Shown: positions 25,867-35,447, counted from the stretch's first letter. The stretch is DNA of 64,000 bases from Chitinophagaceae bacterium UBA4407 (GCA_002390845.1 DGQT01000002.1:61477-125476), one strand, 5' to 3'. Notes: generated from the sequence alone by a model not told the origin. A program made the numbers and translations.

Positions 25867-26442
25867 ATGGATAAAAAGCCTAATGTAAAAAAACCATCTT
25901 ATTGGACTATAGCAAAAAAGAGAATAAAACCAACTTTGAAAAATCTCTTAGGATTAAAAGCAGAAATTTACATTGCGATACTTTCCTTCCTCCTGTCAAT
26001 TTTTGCAATTTTCGAAACAATATCACACGATAAACTTTCTGTACGGCCTGAATTGAATCTTTTAGGCCACTTTGACGACCATCAAGAAATCTTAGGTAGT
26101 GAACTAGTAAATAATGGGATTGGGCCTGCCAAAATAACTAGCGAGAAAATATATTTTTTTGGACATAGGGTTTCATCAATGACTGAACTTGCTGATTCAA
26201 TTATTAATCGCAAAATGCAATTTTGGAAAAACAAAGATTCCCGTGACTTTAGCTATTGGGACATGGTTGGGATAAGTCTGCCCCCTAATAAAAGCTATTT
26301 TGTCTTCTCTGTTGAAAAAGAAAGAATGGAGTCATTAAACTCTGTAATTGAGTGTTTCGACAAAATATTCATCGAATACGAATATGAAGATATGTACCAT
26401 AATCAATTTCTTGTTCACTTCGGCAAAACACCAACAAATTAG
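25867..26442 (+). CDS. Membrane-anchored protein of unknown function between direct repeats
   Basis: The 191-residue protein has a basic N-terminus rich in Lys and one transmembrane helix (about residues 33-55, EIYIAILSFLLSIFAIFETI). A C-terminal domain follows that would lie on one side of the membrane. That domain begins SVRPELNLLGHF and contains SELVNNGIGPAKITSEKIYF, a pattern of many orphan membrane-anchored proteins with a small beta-sandwich. I do not know its role. It is the only gene inside a segment bounded by two 223-bp direct repeats, on the opposite strand to both flanking gene groups. Confidence 0.7.
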   Translation: MDKKPNVKKPSYWTIAKKRIKPTLKNLLGLKAEIYIAILSFLLSIFAIFETISHDKLSVRPELNLLGHFDDHQEILGSELVNNGIGPAKITSEKIYFFGHRVSSMTELADSIINRKMQFWKNKDSRDFSYWDMVGISLPPNKSYFVFSVEKERMESLNSVIECFDKIFIEYEYEDMYHNQFLVHFGKTPTN

Positions 26443-26533
26443 AAGTAATTATAAAGAAAGCCTGCTACCAACAAAAGAATTGCTTCAAGGTGGAGCTAGA
26501 AATTGAAACTCGTCCAGTTATTTCTTCGCAATA

Positions 26534-26756
26534 TCTCTCCAAAGATTTGCGCGTTAGCTTAGGACATTGCGGTATTATTAGTAAATATTATGCGGCTGGT
26601 AATTATGGTAACCTGCCCGCAATGTCCCATAAGCTAAGCACAAAGCCTGCGTGGAGACATTGCGACAAAGGACGAAGGGAAGGGATTTCGTTATTAAGCC
26701 GCAAAGTGCCTTGGCCTCGCTCATAGCTATAAAAGGACACTGTGCGGAGAATAAAA
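26534..26756 (+). repeat. Long direct repeat, copy 2 (family F)
   Basis: Second copy of the repeat at 25,537-25,759, offset by about 997 bp. Differences concentrate around the hairpin loop. It is followed at 26,773-26,800 by GGTTGGAATATATATTGAGC, the tail of a family A left arm. No gene is seen in the gap 26,443-26,861. Confidence 0.9.
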
Positions 26757-26861
26757 GCGAAGGCACGCCTTGTGCGGTTGGAATATATATTGAGCTTTTA
26801 GCTAAGCGAATCGTTGTTTGGTCAGGCAATTAGTAAGGGTTAAGAGTGTATTTTTTGTTGA

Positions 26862-27893
26862 CTAGATTTCCTTTTTATCATGAGCATTTCTATGTTGAAG
26901 TAAGATATAAACCATAAGAATGATTAAGAGAGCTCCATAAGAGACCAATCTATCAATGCTTATTTCAACATCTTCAAAAAGGTTATCTACAATTTTAATA
27001 ATGGTAAATGACAATAAGGAAGAAAGTAAAATGAATTTAGAATTATTCAAAGACTTCATTGCCCCATCATGGTCAATATCTCTTGTATCTCCTCCAGTTA
27101 ATTTAATTGCGATAGTTGACTTGTAATAACTCACAAAACTGAATACGATAAATAAAGGTAATGTGAATAAAAACATATCTTCAACATATTTGAGAAACTC
27201 AGTCGCTTTTATTTCGGTTGTGAAAATGTCATGCACTTTATGAATTGTCTCCCAGCAGATTCCTACCAAAGCATATATTGCTGTCGCCAAAATCAAACAA
27301 TAGAAAATCGCCAGTAAAATTCTATGTATAAAATTTTTCTCTATCCCTTTAGGAAGCTCTTCCCAAAATTCAGTTTCCCAAAATTTTAATTTTTTTTTGG
27401 GGCTTTCAGTTTTGATACTATGTAACTTTAATAGCTCAACTGACTTCTCTACAACCTCTTCTGGAAATCTACTTTTTCCGCTTGTAGGTTTATAGACATA
27501 CTGCTTATCTTGATTAAATTCCAATTTGAGATTTCCGATATGTTCTTTGATGTACCGAGTGCAAATAATAAATTTAAATTCTCCCATTCTGTAATTTGAA
27601 TCATATAAGTGATTTAGAAATTCAACGCCAATCCTATCAACTGACTTCACATGTAGTAATGTTAAATCAACAACAAAAAGATCAACATCTTTATAGAATT
27701 CAGAAGTCAAAATTTTGTCAAATTCTCTTTTGCGAATAGTATCCATTAAATGTCCCCAATTATTATAGGTTGAATCTATTCCATTTTTTAACTTTGGAAA
27801 TACTTCAAATTGACTTTGATTTTGTTCATAAGCCTTCATAATACGAGAAAATATTTCTCCTTGGTCTTCGATAATTAATACTTTTTTTCTCAT
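26862..27893 (-). CDS. Receiver domain fused to a YqhA/UPF0114-like membrane domain
   Basis: The 343-residue protein starts with a receiver-like domain (1-150): acidic pair Glu9-Asp10 in VLIIEDQGE, Asp76 in DLFVVDLTLL as the likely phosphoacceptor, and Lys135 in YVYKPTSGK. Residues 185-335 hold four hydrophobic helices. Their order resembles YqhA/UPF0114: HRILLAIFYCLILATAIYAL, WETIHKV, VEDMFLFTLPLFIVFSFVSY, MKSLNNSKFILLSSLL and YGALLIILMVYILLQ. YqhA itself is a small inner-membrane protein of unknown function. A receiver as N-terminal module on such a domain would make a phosphorylation-controlled membrane effector. The start codon lies four bases after the stop of the giant ATPase gene, so the two are one operon. 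The YqhA assignment is by eye. Confidence 0.7.
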   Translation of the reverse strand: MRKKVLIIEDQGEIFSRIMKAYEQNQSQFEVFPKLKNGIDSTYNNWGHLMDTIRKREFDKILTSEFYKDVDLFVVDLTLLHVKSVDRIGVEFLNHLYDSNYRMGEFKFIICTRYIKEHIGNLKLEFNQDKQYVYKPTSGKSRFPEEVVEKSVELLKLHSIKTESPKKKLKFWETEFWEELPKGIEKNFIHRILLAIFYCLILATAIYALVGICWETIHKVHDIFTTEIKATEFLKYVEDMFLFTLPLFIVFSFVSYYKSTIAIKLTGGDTRDIDHDGAMKSLNNSKFILLSSLLSFTIIKIVDNLFEDVEISIDRLVSYGALLIILMVYILLQHRNAHDKKEI

Positions 27894-27897
27894 GTGC

Positions 27898-30800
27898 TTA
27901 CTTTTTAATTACTGTAATTTCAAAAAAACTTGAACTATCATCATTGCCTTCAACTTTAAGCTCATAGCTTTTCAACTCATCGCAAATCTTCTTACATAAT
28001 TCTAAGCCCTGCCTGTACCGCTCTCTGTCTAGATACTTTTCTTCAATACCAAGTTTGTTGTTTTTTATTTTGATTGTGTTGGAGTCCAAAGTAATTTCGA
28101 TTGCAGGGTTGACATTTGGGCTATGTCTTTTGGCATTTATTATTAGCTCAATTAGTATAATCTCGATAATAAAAGAATCAAAAACAAAAATTGAGTTCTT
28201 ATTGAATTTAATTGAGTAGTTATCATTTGTTATCTCTTTTCCTTCAATTTTTTCAGATTCCAAAATATGTATTAGCTTTTGGATTACTTCTCCAATTGAG
28301 TATGATTTATCTTTGGTGTTATTAGTAATTTCAAATGCACTAATTTGTCCCTTAATAGCCTGATTAATTGTTTCAATTATATCCTTATCTCTTTCATTAT
28401 CTATATAGAAACTTAGAATGTCATCTTGATAAGCAAAATAGTTTTCCAATCCATGTTTTAATGTTCTTTGATACTTAATCAGGTTAATACTTTTAACTTT
28501 GCTTTTTATCAACTCGTGAAAGGTACTGCTATCAGTTATCTTCTTTAGGTAATGCAATAATTCTTCTTTAATCAAAAGAAGTAATCGAACTTTTTCATTA
28601 CTCATAAAGTCCAAATAATTCGGCTTACTCAATTCGCTGTTACAAGTTATTATTAGAATTGCTTTTCCTTCTAACTTGCATTCTCCTGAATTAAGTTTAA
28701 GCTCGTCAAGTTCCGAAAGTCTAAAAAACAAATTCATTTTTGAGTTAGACAAGATTGGAAGTCCGCTTTCACCAGTGGGATCTAAGCAATCTTTTAGAAA
28801 TAGTTCATGAAATGTTTTTGATTGAACAATTTTCTTGTTCTCTTGTTGATTTACAACAAAGTATTCATTGGCAAAAGATGTCCAAATGTTATGTGATTTA
28901 ATCCCTGTTAAAAGTGACTGCTCACCCGTCAAAGAAATGTTTTTTTCCTCAGATGTTTTATGCGCTATTGAAGATAAATCCTGCGAAGAATAAAGTCCTT
29001 CCATTAAGTGATAAACTAACCCATTGGGAAGAATATGGCTACCATTAGTGTTTTCATCAGATGAAATAACATAAATGTTATCAGTAACACTTTGCTCAGA
29101 TGTTTTCTTACTATACTTTACACAAAGAGCATAATCTAAATTGCACTTTATACCTGGCTGCAAAATATCAACTACCGACTTAAGTACCGACTGAATTTCC
29201 TCTAAAAAACTTGTTTCATCGCTAGATACTTTTTTATCATTTAATCGTGTTGCAGACATTAGCATATTAGCAATTGATAGTTTAATTGCTTGATGCTTCA
29301 TTTCATCGTCTGCGTATCTAGATTTATTAATAAACTTATTTGCATTAATAATAATTGGGTCTCTTTTCCATGACTGAAAATAATAGTTTTTAATGCTTTC
29401 ACCAGAATTTGGATTTAACCATTTATCCTGTTGCTCTTGTATCTTACCAAGTTTATCTTGCTCGGAAATGTCATCCAAAATTTCCTTCTCTTTTGCATAG
29501 TAAAGATCATATTTGGTTTTATGAAGTTCTTTTAACAGGTTTATTAAAAATAGATTCTCGGCTTTAATCATTCCTGTAATGAGATAGTAAGGCTCACTTA
29601 TGTGTTGTGAAAGACTTTTGCTGTCAATCTTTTCAGCTGAAATAAATTTGGGTAGTAAATGATTTGTATTGAGTAATTCTTCTAATTTAATTGAACGGTA
29701 ATGATTTTTATAGATAGATTCTTTAAAGGAATAAATTAAAAGACTTGATAGTGACTCTATTGAATTATATTTATAAGTTAAATTATTTATCAAAACATCT
29801 TTGATAAATATATCTTCTATGCTTGTTACTTCTTCTAAATCTTTTAATTTGTTCCTTAACTCATAAACCAGTTTACTTGAATCTTCTTTTTCTTCTTCTA
29901 CTTGCAGTTGAAATTTTTGTTTAAGTAATGAAATATTTGGAATGATTACATCCTCTCGTTTAATGTCATTCAATCTTGACGAATAAAAAACTAGAGATCT
30001 TAAAACTTCGATACTACTTGAATTTACCTTGCCAAATTTTAAATTTTCAATTAGAATAAACCAAGGGGTTACTAGATATGATTCAACTAAGTCTTTAAGT
30101 TCCTTATCAATGCAATTCAAAAGAATTTTTATTCTGCTTTTTCCTTCGGGAAATTGAAACTCGAATAGATGTTGCATTAGTCTAAAAAATTTCTCTGAAA
30201 TTAAATAAGACGAACCTAAATCAACTAATCGTCTTAAATAAAATTTCAACTTTCTTATTTGGAAATAAATAAGCTGTGTTTTAGAATCAAGAATCTCGTC
30301 GCATAATGAATCCATTTTATCAAGACAATATTTAAAAACAGAGTCATAAATTTTTGTATAATATGTAAAAGGATGTCGGGATAGAATTTTTAAAACCGTA
30401 TCATGTACAACTTCAATTTCTTTAGTGCTTAAAATGTATTTACTTTTATAAATCTCTGATGAGAAAAATGATTCACTTGTTTCCTGAATATGTGTTACAA
30501 TTTTATTTACAATGTAACTAACCAGTTTAACATCATCTGATAATTTTTCAAGTTCACTCTTTATCTCACTATCTTTTCTATTATTAGCTAATATGGAATT
30601 AATCTCATGAGCAACATATAATTTTAATAGCTCTACTTTGCCATTCCTGAGAATATCTTTTTGTAAATCAAAATCATCATTAGAAATGATTCCGTTTTCA
30701 TCTTCTAAAGGGAAATATTTTAAATAGGATGTTTTTAGTTTATCTGTGTTCTCTTCGGGTAATTTTGAAGCAATTTTACTGGGGAGTTCACCACCTATTC

Positions 30801-33168
30801 TCTTTTTGAGAACATCTAAATGAGATTCAGTTACCATTTGAAGCAAAATATTAACATTCTCTTCTAATGGATTCCCAAGGTGAGCCGCTGAAACAATAGG
30901 GACATTCAATTTAAAATATGTGATAAACCGATTTATAGTTTCATTATTGTCCTTTGAATAAAGTTTTTTAAGAATCTCCTCCCTGGTATGGTATGGAGTT
31001 CTGTCTATTAAAGAAAAAACATAATCAAATCCGTGCCTTAATTCTTTTTCTTCATGGCTAATGTTTTTATAATGCTTCAAATAATTGCTTAATAACTTAA
31101 AAGTCTTACCTGCTGAAAATACTTCCTGAAAGTAAATTATTAATGTGCCTTTACTTTTAAGAAGATTTATATAATTAGACATGAAGTTATCAATGAACTC
31201 ATTTTGAGACTCAATTCTCAAAATGTTTACATTAAAGTTTAAGCCCCTTGCTTTACCTGCATGCTTCCACTTTGTAATAGCTCCAAATTCTTTAGGTGCT
31301 GTGTAATTTGTAATCTCGTCTAAAAAAGTTGAATTATGTTTATTTTCCGAAGTTATGAAAACAATGTTTTTAATTGTTCTTATTAACTTGGTAGTAATAA
31401 TTTCATTTAATACCTCATTGAAAAAACTAAGAATATCAATTTTATTTTGCTCGAAAAAAGTGTTGCCTCTTATGTAATTTAAGTAGCTACTTCCATTAAC
31501 TTTAATATGCCCGTAGTGATGTGATTGTCGTTTTACATTGTCGGATGGGAATATCTTTGTAAACGTTAAGTCTTTTCGGCTTAAATGGGCTAAATGGGAA
31601 TTGAATAAGTTTTTTTTGGGTCGCTCCTTTCCAAAATCAGGGAAATCTTGAATCAAGTTTGGTGTTTCAAAATTGTCGTGAGTAAGAAACATATTTTTCT
31701 CTTCTCGTAAGTTTTCATTTGGAAAGCAACTTTCGCATTGTTCGGGTAATTTTAAATCAGAATATAGTTTTACTAATGGATGAGCAATGTAATAGCTGTT
31801 TAAGAATTGGTCATTTTTAAAGTAAATGGACTCTGGTTCTATTTTTTCCCAATTAAAATCAGAATAAAGTTTTGATAATTCTGTTTCTAATGAAGAGGGG
31901 GTCTTCGATTCTTTTTCAACAATTTCTTTTAATCTATCCTTACTTACTATTAACTCAGAATTAGGAGATGATTTTATCCTAGAGTCTTGAATTAGAAAAA
32001 CATTGATAAAGTTTCTTCTTACTAGCCAATTCTCCCTGTTTTTTCTTTTGCTTCTTGGAAACTCTAAATTTAAGTAATGGTCTATTTCAGCTTGTAGAAA
32101 TTTCCGTAGTCGTATGTATGTGGAACATGTACAAGTTATTGGAAGCACAACTACAAAATTTGTATTGATGTTTTCAAAATCTGGAAAAAATTGCCAAGAA
32201 AAGCTATTGTTTTCCATTGGCTCAATAATTACATAGTCTAATTTTATACCTGTTGACAAAAGAAGTTGTTTGGTCTTATTCAATAACAGCCCTGTATAAT
32301 CTCTAAAGCCTACCAGAGTTATATTTGATAATCCGATTTTCTTAATCTTATTTGCTAATAATATTGAAAGTTTATCACAGTTATCTGCACTTTGGAAATA
32401 CCTTTTAGCAAAGTAGTATTGTGTGCTATGCAGAAAGTGTCCATTTTCAAAGTGAGATTTAGGATTAAGTAAATATTTACTTATGTCAATTTCACTTGCG
32501 TATTTTTTTTTAATAAAATTGATATACTCCTCAATGATTTTTATAGTTATAATTGAGTTCGATAGAAATTTTGATAAAACTAATTCCTTTGCACAACACA
32601 AGGCTTTAAAAAATTCTACTCTAAGAAGTTCAACAAATTGTACTCTTGATAATTCCGACTGATTGTTGCAATGAGATTTTATTTTATTATCAGCAATTAC
32701 TTCCAGTGCTTTACGGTAATCGCTTAAGGAAAGATTAAGAAATTCTTTTGCTGTTCTATATGCTTTTAATTGTAATCTTCGATATAGAAAGTCTTTTTCA
32801 GTAGTTTTTCTTAAAATTACATAAGTACTTTTTTCAAGGTAAGTAAGTAGATTGTTTATTGCAAAATCAAGTGTATTACTTTGGGCTTCATTTAAAGCAT
32901 TTTCTAATTCCATTACAACATTTGCCTGTATAATATTATTTGATGAATTGATGATGGTTTCTACTTTTCTTCCAAATTCAATGGTTATATTTTCATTTAT
33001 AGCGATTTTATGTTTTTGTAAAGTGTTATTTAATCTTCTAATTAAGATTGTTACAATATTTTCGGGAAGGCGATAATTATATTCCAAGTCTTTCATAATC
33101 GTTTCAGCCAAATTAGAAATTTCGGCTATGCTCTTTTCCCATGAATGTTTACTGACTGTAGAATTCAT
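27898..33168 (-). CDS. Giant protein with phosphoribosyltransferase-like segments and C-terminal GHKL ATPase
   Basis: The 1756-residue protein is soluble, without signal peptide or clear membrane segments. Residues about 1-260 are helical. Residues 275-370 look like a Rossmann-like phosphoribosyltransferase fold (ITLVGFRDYTGLLLNKTKQL, then VVVLPITCTCSTYIRLRKF). A second such segment is at about 600-720, with GTLIIYFQEVFSAGKTFKLL (about 674-692) in place of the PRPP loop. The middle (800-1500) is long and helical, with many Lys/Glu. The end (about 1660-1750) is a GHKL ATPase: N box IELIINAKRHS, a degenerate G1 (IKIKNNKLG) and GLELCKKI. No phosphoacceptor-His domain is evident. The tight link to a receiver protein suggests a histidine-kinase-like role. 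The phosphoribosyltransferase call is an inference. Confidence 0.65.
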   Translation of the reverse strand: MNSTVSKHSWEKSIAEISNLAETIMKDLEYNYRLPENIVTILIRRLNNTLQKHKIAINENITIEFGRKVETIINSSNNIIQANVVMELENALNEAQSNTLDFAINNLLTYLEKSTYVILRKTTEKDFLYRRLQLKAYRTAKEFLNLSLSDYRKALEVIADNKIKSHCNNQSELSRVQFVELLRVEFFKALCCAKELVLSKFLSNSIITIKIIEEYINFIKKKYASEIDISKYLLNPKSHFENGHFLHSTQYYFAKRYFQSADNCDKLSILLANKIKKIGLSNITLVGFRDYTGLLLNKTKQLLLSTGIKLDYVIIEPMENNSFSWQFFPDFENINTNFVVVLPITCTCSTYIRLRKFLQAEIDHYLNLEFPRSKRKNRENWLVRRNFINVFLIQDSRIKSSPNSELIVSKDRLKEIVEKESKTPSSLETELSKLYSDFNWEKIEPESIYFKNDQFLNSYYIAHPLVKLYSDLKLPEQCESCFPNENLREEKNMFLTHDNFETPNLIQDFPDFGKERPKKNLFNSHLAHLSRKDLTFTKIFPSDNVKRQSHHYGHIKVNGSSYLNYIRGNTFFEQNKIDILSFFNEVLNEIITTKLIRTIKNIVFITSENKHNSTFLDEITNYTAPKEFGAITKWKHAGKARGLNFNVNILRIESQNEFIDNFMSNYINLLKSKGTLIIYFQEVFSAGKTFKLLSNYLKHYKNISHEEKELRHGFDYVFSLIDRTPYHTREEILKKLYSKDNNETINRFITYFKLNVPIVSAAHLGNPLEENVNILLQMVTESHLDVLKKRIGGELPSKIASKLPEENTDKLKTSYLKYFPLEDENGIISNDDFDLQKDILRNGKVELLKLYVAHEINSILANNRKDSEIKSELEKLSDDVKLVSYIVNKIVTHIQETSESFFSSEIYKSKYILSTKEIEVVHDTVLKILSRHPFTYYTKIYDSVFKYCLDKMDSLCDEILDSKTQLIYFQIRKLKFYLRRLVDLGSSYLISEKFFRLMQHLFEFQFPEGKSRIKILLNCIDKELKDLVESYLVTPWFILIENLKFGKVNSSSIEVLRSLVFYSSRLNDIKREDVIIPNISLLKQKFQLQVEEEKEDSSKLVYELRNKLKDLEEVTSIEDIFIKDVLINNLTYKYNSIESLSSLLIYSFKESIYKNHYRSIKLEELLNTNHLLPKFISAEKIDSKSLSQHISEPYYLITGMIKAENLFLINLLKELHKTKYDLYYAKEKEILDDISEQDKLGKIQEQQDKWLNPNSGESIKNYYFQSWKRDPIIINANKFINKSRYADDEMKHQAIKLSIANMLMSATRLNDKKVSSDETSFLEEIQSVLKSVVDILQPGIKCNLDYALCVKYSKKTSEQSVTDNIYVISSDENTNGSHILPNGLVYHLMEGLYSSQDLSSIAHKTSEEKNISLTGEQSLLTGIKSHNIWTSFANEYFVVNQQENKKIVQSKTFHELFLKDCLDPTGESGLPILSNSKMNLFFRLSELDELKLNSGECKLEGKAILIITCNSELSKPNYLDFMSNEKVRLLLLIKEELLHYLKKITDSSTFHELIKSKVKSINLIKYQRTLKHGLENYFAYQDDILSFYIDNERDKDIIETINQAIKGQISAFEITNNTKDKSYSIGEVIQKLIHILESEKIEGKEITNDNYSIKFNKNSIFVFDSFIIEIILIELIINAKRHSPNVNPAIEITLDSNTIKIKNNKLGIEEKYLDRERYRQGLELCKKICDELKSYELKVEGNDDSSSFFEITVIKK

Positions 33169-33680
33169 TGCTTTAAGGTTTAATTGGAAATACTTATTTC
33201 ACTATGCAAATACCCTGATTTTTTTGCTTCAAAAGTTTAATCCCTTCTTCGTTCTCTGTAACTATCTAGCTAAGTTTTGTTTTTAAATGCTGATATCCCG
33301 CTTCTGCTTCATTCAATAAATCTCCCCAACGCTTACATAAACTTTGTAATTTTCTTTTGTATCAATAGCCCAAACTCCCTGTCGGATTGGTTGCACTCAG
33401 TCATTGCATCATCTTTCAATTTTGCGTCTTTTTTGGAATTGTTACCAACAAAGAATTTAGAGTATGGTTCCTATAAAAAATTGTGGGTAATATATAAAAT
33501 TAATCCTAGACATTATACTAAAAATACAATAATAATTTCGTCAAATCATGTCTGCTTTTCTATAGTTGGCTACAACACCAACTATGGCGTAGCTGCGGAA
33601 CACCAACAACGGCAGACAACTTCCGATTGTTATTCCGTCCGCTATCTTTGCGGCAAAACTTTTGTTGTAGGCAGCTGCTC
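33169..33680. other. Gap between the giant ATPase gene and the RES gene
   Basis: No intact gene is seen. On the minus strand between about 33,470 and 33,300 short protein-like stretches occur in two frames (KDAKLKDDAMTECNQSDREF, then AIDTKENYKVYVSVGEIY), which may be a frameshifted remnant of a small gene, or chance. 33,555-33,625 holds a short GTTGGCTACAACACCAACTA and ACACCAACAACGGCAG motif that resembles the family E end. Confidence 0.35.
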
Positions 33681-35213
33681 TCACCACTCAATTTGTCCGT
33701 CTTGTTTAATTGTCTTTGCCTTTCTGAAGTTTTTAACTTTAGCTAATGTGATTTTTTCTGGATCTAAATTTCCGTTCTTCATATCATAGTAGGGTTCGAC
33801 TATTTCAAATTCATAAGCGTTAGCCAAATAAAAATCGTTGTCTAAGGTTGATGGAATTATTGCAACATTCTCGGTCAAGTAGTCATTGCCAACACTTGGA
33901 TAAATAATGCAATCGAATTTAAAATTTTGCTCGTCATTCATCTCTTGATGTTGAGAAAATATCCTTTCTGAAAACAGTGCTGATATAAGATACTCATAAT
34001 GATAATTTACTTTGCGGTAATCAACCTTTTTAGAAAATTCATATCCTAAGATTTTAAAGTACCGCCTCACATATTCCATAAAAAGTGCAGAATTGTACTT
34101 TGCTGTATCTTCAAAAGCTTTAGTAGCAGCTTGTACACTTTCATTTACATTTATAGCTTCTTCGCTGTGGGAAATTGGATAAGAAGTAAGCTTTTTATTT
34201 GTATCCTTTTGCTTCCATATTCCTATTGTTACAAGTTTATCTTTTGGCGGTTTTATCTCCTTTAATGCGGTGTCAATGCTACCTGCAGCGTAGAAGATAT
34301 TTGTATTAGGAGTATTTGCCCTATTATATTTATTTAACTCCTTTACTTTTTCTAGTGTAGGGTATTTTAAGAATTCTATGCTTGTTATGGTTTCGTTTTT
34401 CTTTGTTACATTTTCATTAACTACAAGTCTATAAGTTGAAAATACTGTAAGACCATTTGTGATTAATGGTAAATAGCTAAAAGCGAAAAAAATATAGTTT
34501 TTAAAATTTTCAAAATCTGTATCAGTAAAAGTATCATATTCAACAGTTTTTAGCTTCTCATCAAGCTCTTTATAATATGAGGTAAGGTCGATAAATATTT
34601 TCTCTTCAATACTTGTAATTGGTCGTTTATGAAGCAGTTTAAATGAAATATCCTGTTCCAAGGTTGTATATGAGCCTTTCACCCACTTTTTATGTTCTGG
34701 AATTTCTGGTAAATCTCTAAATGTTGCTTGCCAATTTGGGGGAGTTAGAAATATTCTATTACGAGCTGTCCTATCCCAAATCGCAATGGTCTTTTCTATT
34801 TCTTCTTTAAATTGTAAATATGGCGGCTTTTGTATTTTGTGATGTGAAATATTTGTGTTCTGTGTCCGTTGATGAAACTGCTTAGCAAATTCATAGGTTG
34901 CTTTTTCAATAAGAGTAAAGTAAAACTCTGCAATTGGCTTTTGATAATTATTTTTTACTTTAAAACAACTATACGTTTTTGAATAAAAAACAACAATATT
35001 TGTTGTTTCATTCTTCATTGTTTTTTCTATCCAAATATTAAAATAACAACATTCTGGGTCATTGGGGTCTTCAGGTGTAATGCCAAGAATATAGTTGTAA
35101 CCATTGTCTGATATTACGCCCATAAATTTGTCTAAGGGCAAATGTGTCCAATGTTCTATTTGTATTGGAAATTCTCTAATTATCTGCATGGTGTGTCTTA
35201 CAGTTGCCTCCAA
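33681..35213 (-). CDS. RES-domain protein (NAD-consuming toxin fold), large variant
   Basis: The C-terminal part (about residues 290-470) shows a RES fold: YNRANTPNTNIFYAAGSIDT and ALKEI, with Arg298, Tyr308 and Glu319. These align with the Arg, Tyr and Glu that bind and attack NAD in RES toxins of Xre-RES toxin-antitoxin pairs. Near the end FDCIIYPSVGND has Ser440, and ENVAIIP gives the usual Asn. RES toxins deplete NAD and stop growth. The N-terminal 280 residues are unrelated to plain RES toxins and may be a sensing domain. No Xre antitoxin gene adjoins, so a phage-triggered or otherwise restrained effector is more likely than a simple toxin-antitoxin pair. Similarity is by eye. Confidence 0.7.
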   Translation of the reverse strand: MEATVRHTMQIIREFPIQIEHWTHLPLDKFMGVISDNGYNYILGITPEDPNDPECCYFNIWIEKTMKNETTNIVVFYSKTYSCFKVKNNYQKPIAEFYFTLIEKATYEFAKQFHQRTQNTNISHHKIQKPPYLQFKEEIEKTIAIWDRTARNRIFLTPPNWQATFRDLPEIPEHKKWVKGSYTTLEQDISFKLLHKRPITSIEEKIFIDLTSYYKELDEKLKTVEYDTFTDTDFENFKNYIFFAFSYLPLITNGLTVFSTYRLVVNENVTKKNETITSIEFLKYPTLEKVKELNKYNRANTPNTNIFYAAGSIDTALKEIKPPKDKLVTIGIWKQKDTNKKLTSYPISHSEEAINVNESVQAATKAFEDTAKYNSALFMEYVRRYFKILGYEFSKKVDYRKVNYHYEYLISALFSERIFSQHQEMNDEQNFKFDCIIYPSVGNDYLTENVAIIPSTLDNDFYLANAYEFEIVEPYYDMKNGNLDPEKITLAKVKNFRKAKTIKQDGQIEW

Positions 35214-35346
35214 CTCAAATATATCCGATATTGTTCGCTATTTTATATTTTTTACAATATTGAAAATCATATAGTTAACGTTATCAAATTTGTATTGTCG
35301 TTGCGTAAAAAAAAATCTCCCCAAGTCGGTAAAAACTCCATCCCCA

Positions 35347-35412
35347 ATCCCCCCGCACACGAGTGCGACGCAACCAAAGCTCAATTCATGTTCCCCATAC
35401 GCCGGGCAAAAA
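35347..35412 (+). repeat. Family A repeat, right arm
   Basis: CACACGAGTGCGACGCAACC, AAAGCTCAATTCATG and CGCCGGGCAAAA, between the RES gene and the Fn3 gene. Confidence 0.65.
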
Positions 35413-35447
35413 AAAATTCTGCAAAACAATGGTGCTCTGCAGAATTC
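35408..35447 (-). terminator. Terminator of the Fn3 gene
   Basis: On the minus strand AATTCTGCA and TGCAGAATT pair around an 18-base loop and are followed by a T-run. Confidence 0.75.

Noticed and set aside
25537..26756. Insertion sequence or transposon
   Set aside because: No transposase, no terminal inverted repeats of the whole unit and no clear target duplication seen.
26490..26833. Small frames inside the long direct repeats
   Set aside because: Present in both copies only because of the repeat, and with frameshifts between copies.
33277..33789. 170-residue plus-strand frame
   Set aside because: It overlaps the end of the RES gene, has low-complexity composition, and reads through a repeat-like motif.
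33681..35213. Classical Xre-RES toxin-antitoxin pair
   Set aside because: No helix-turn-helix antitoxin gene is adjacent and the protein is more than twice the usual length.
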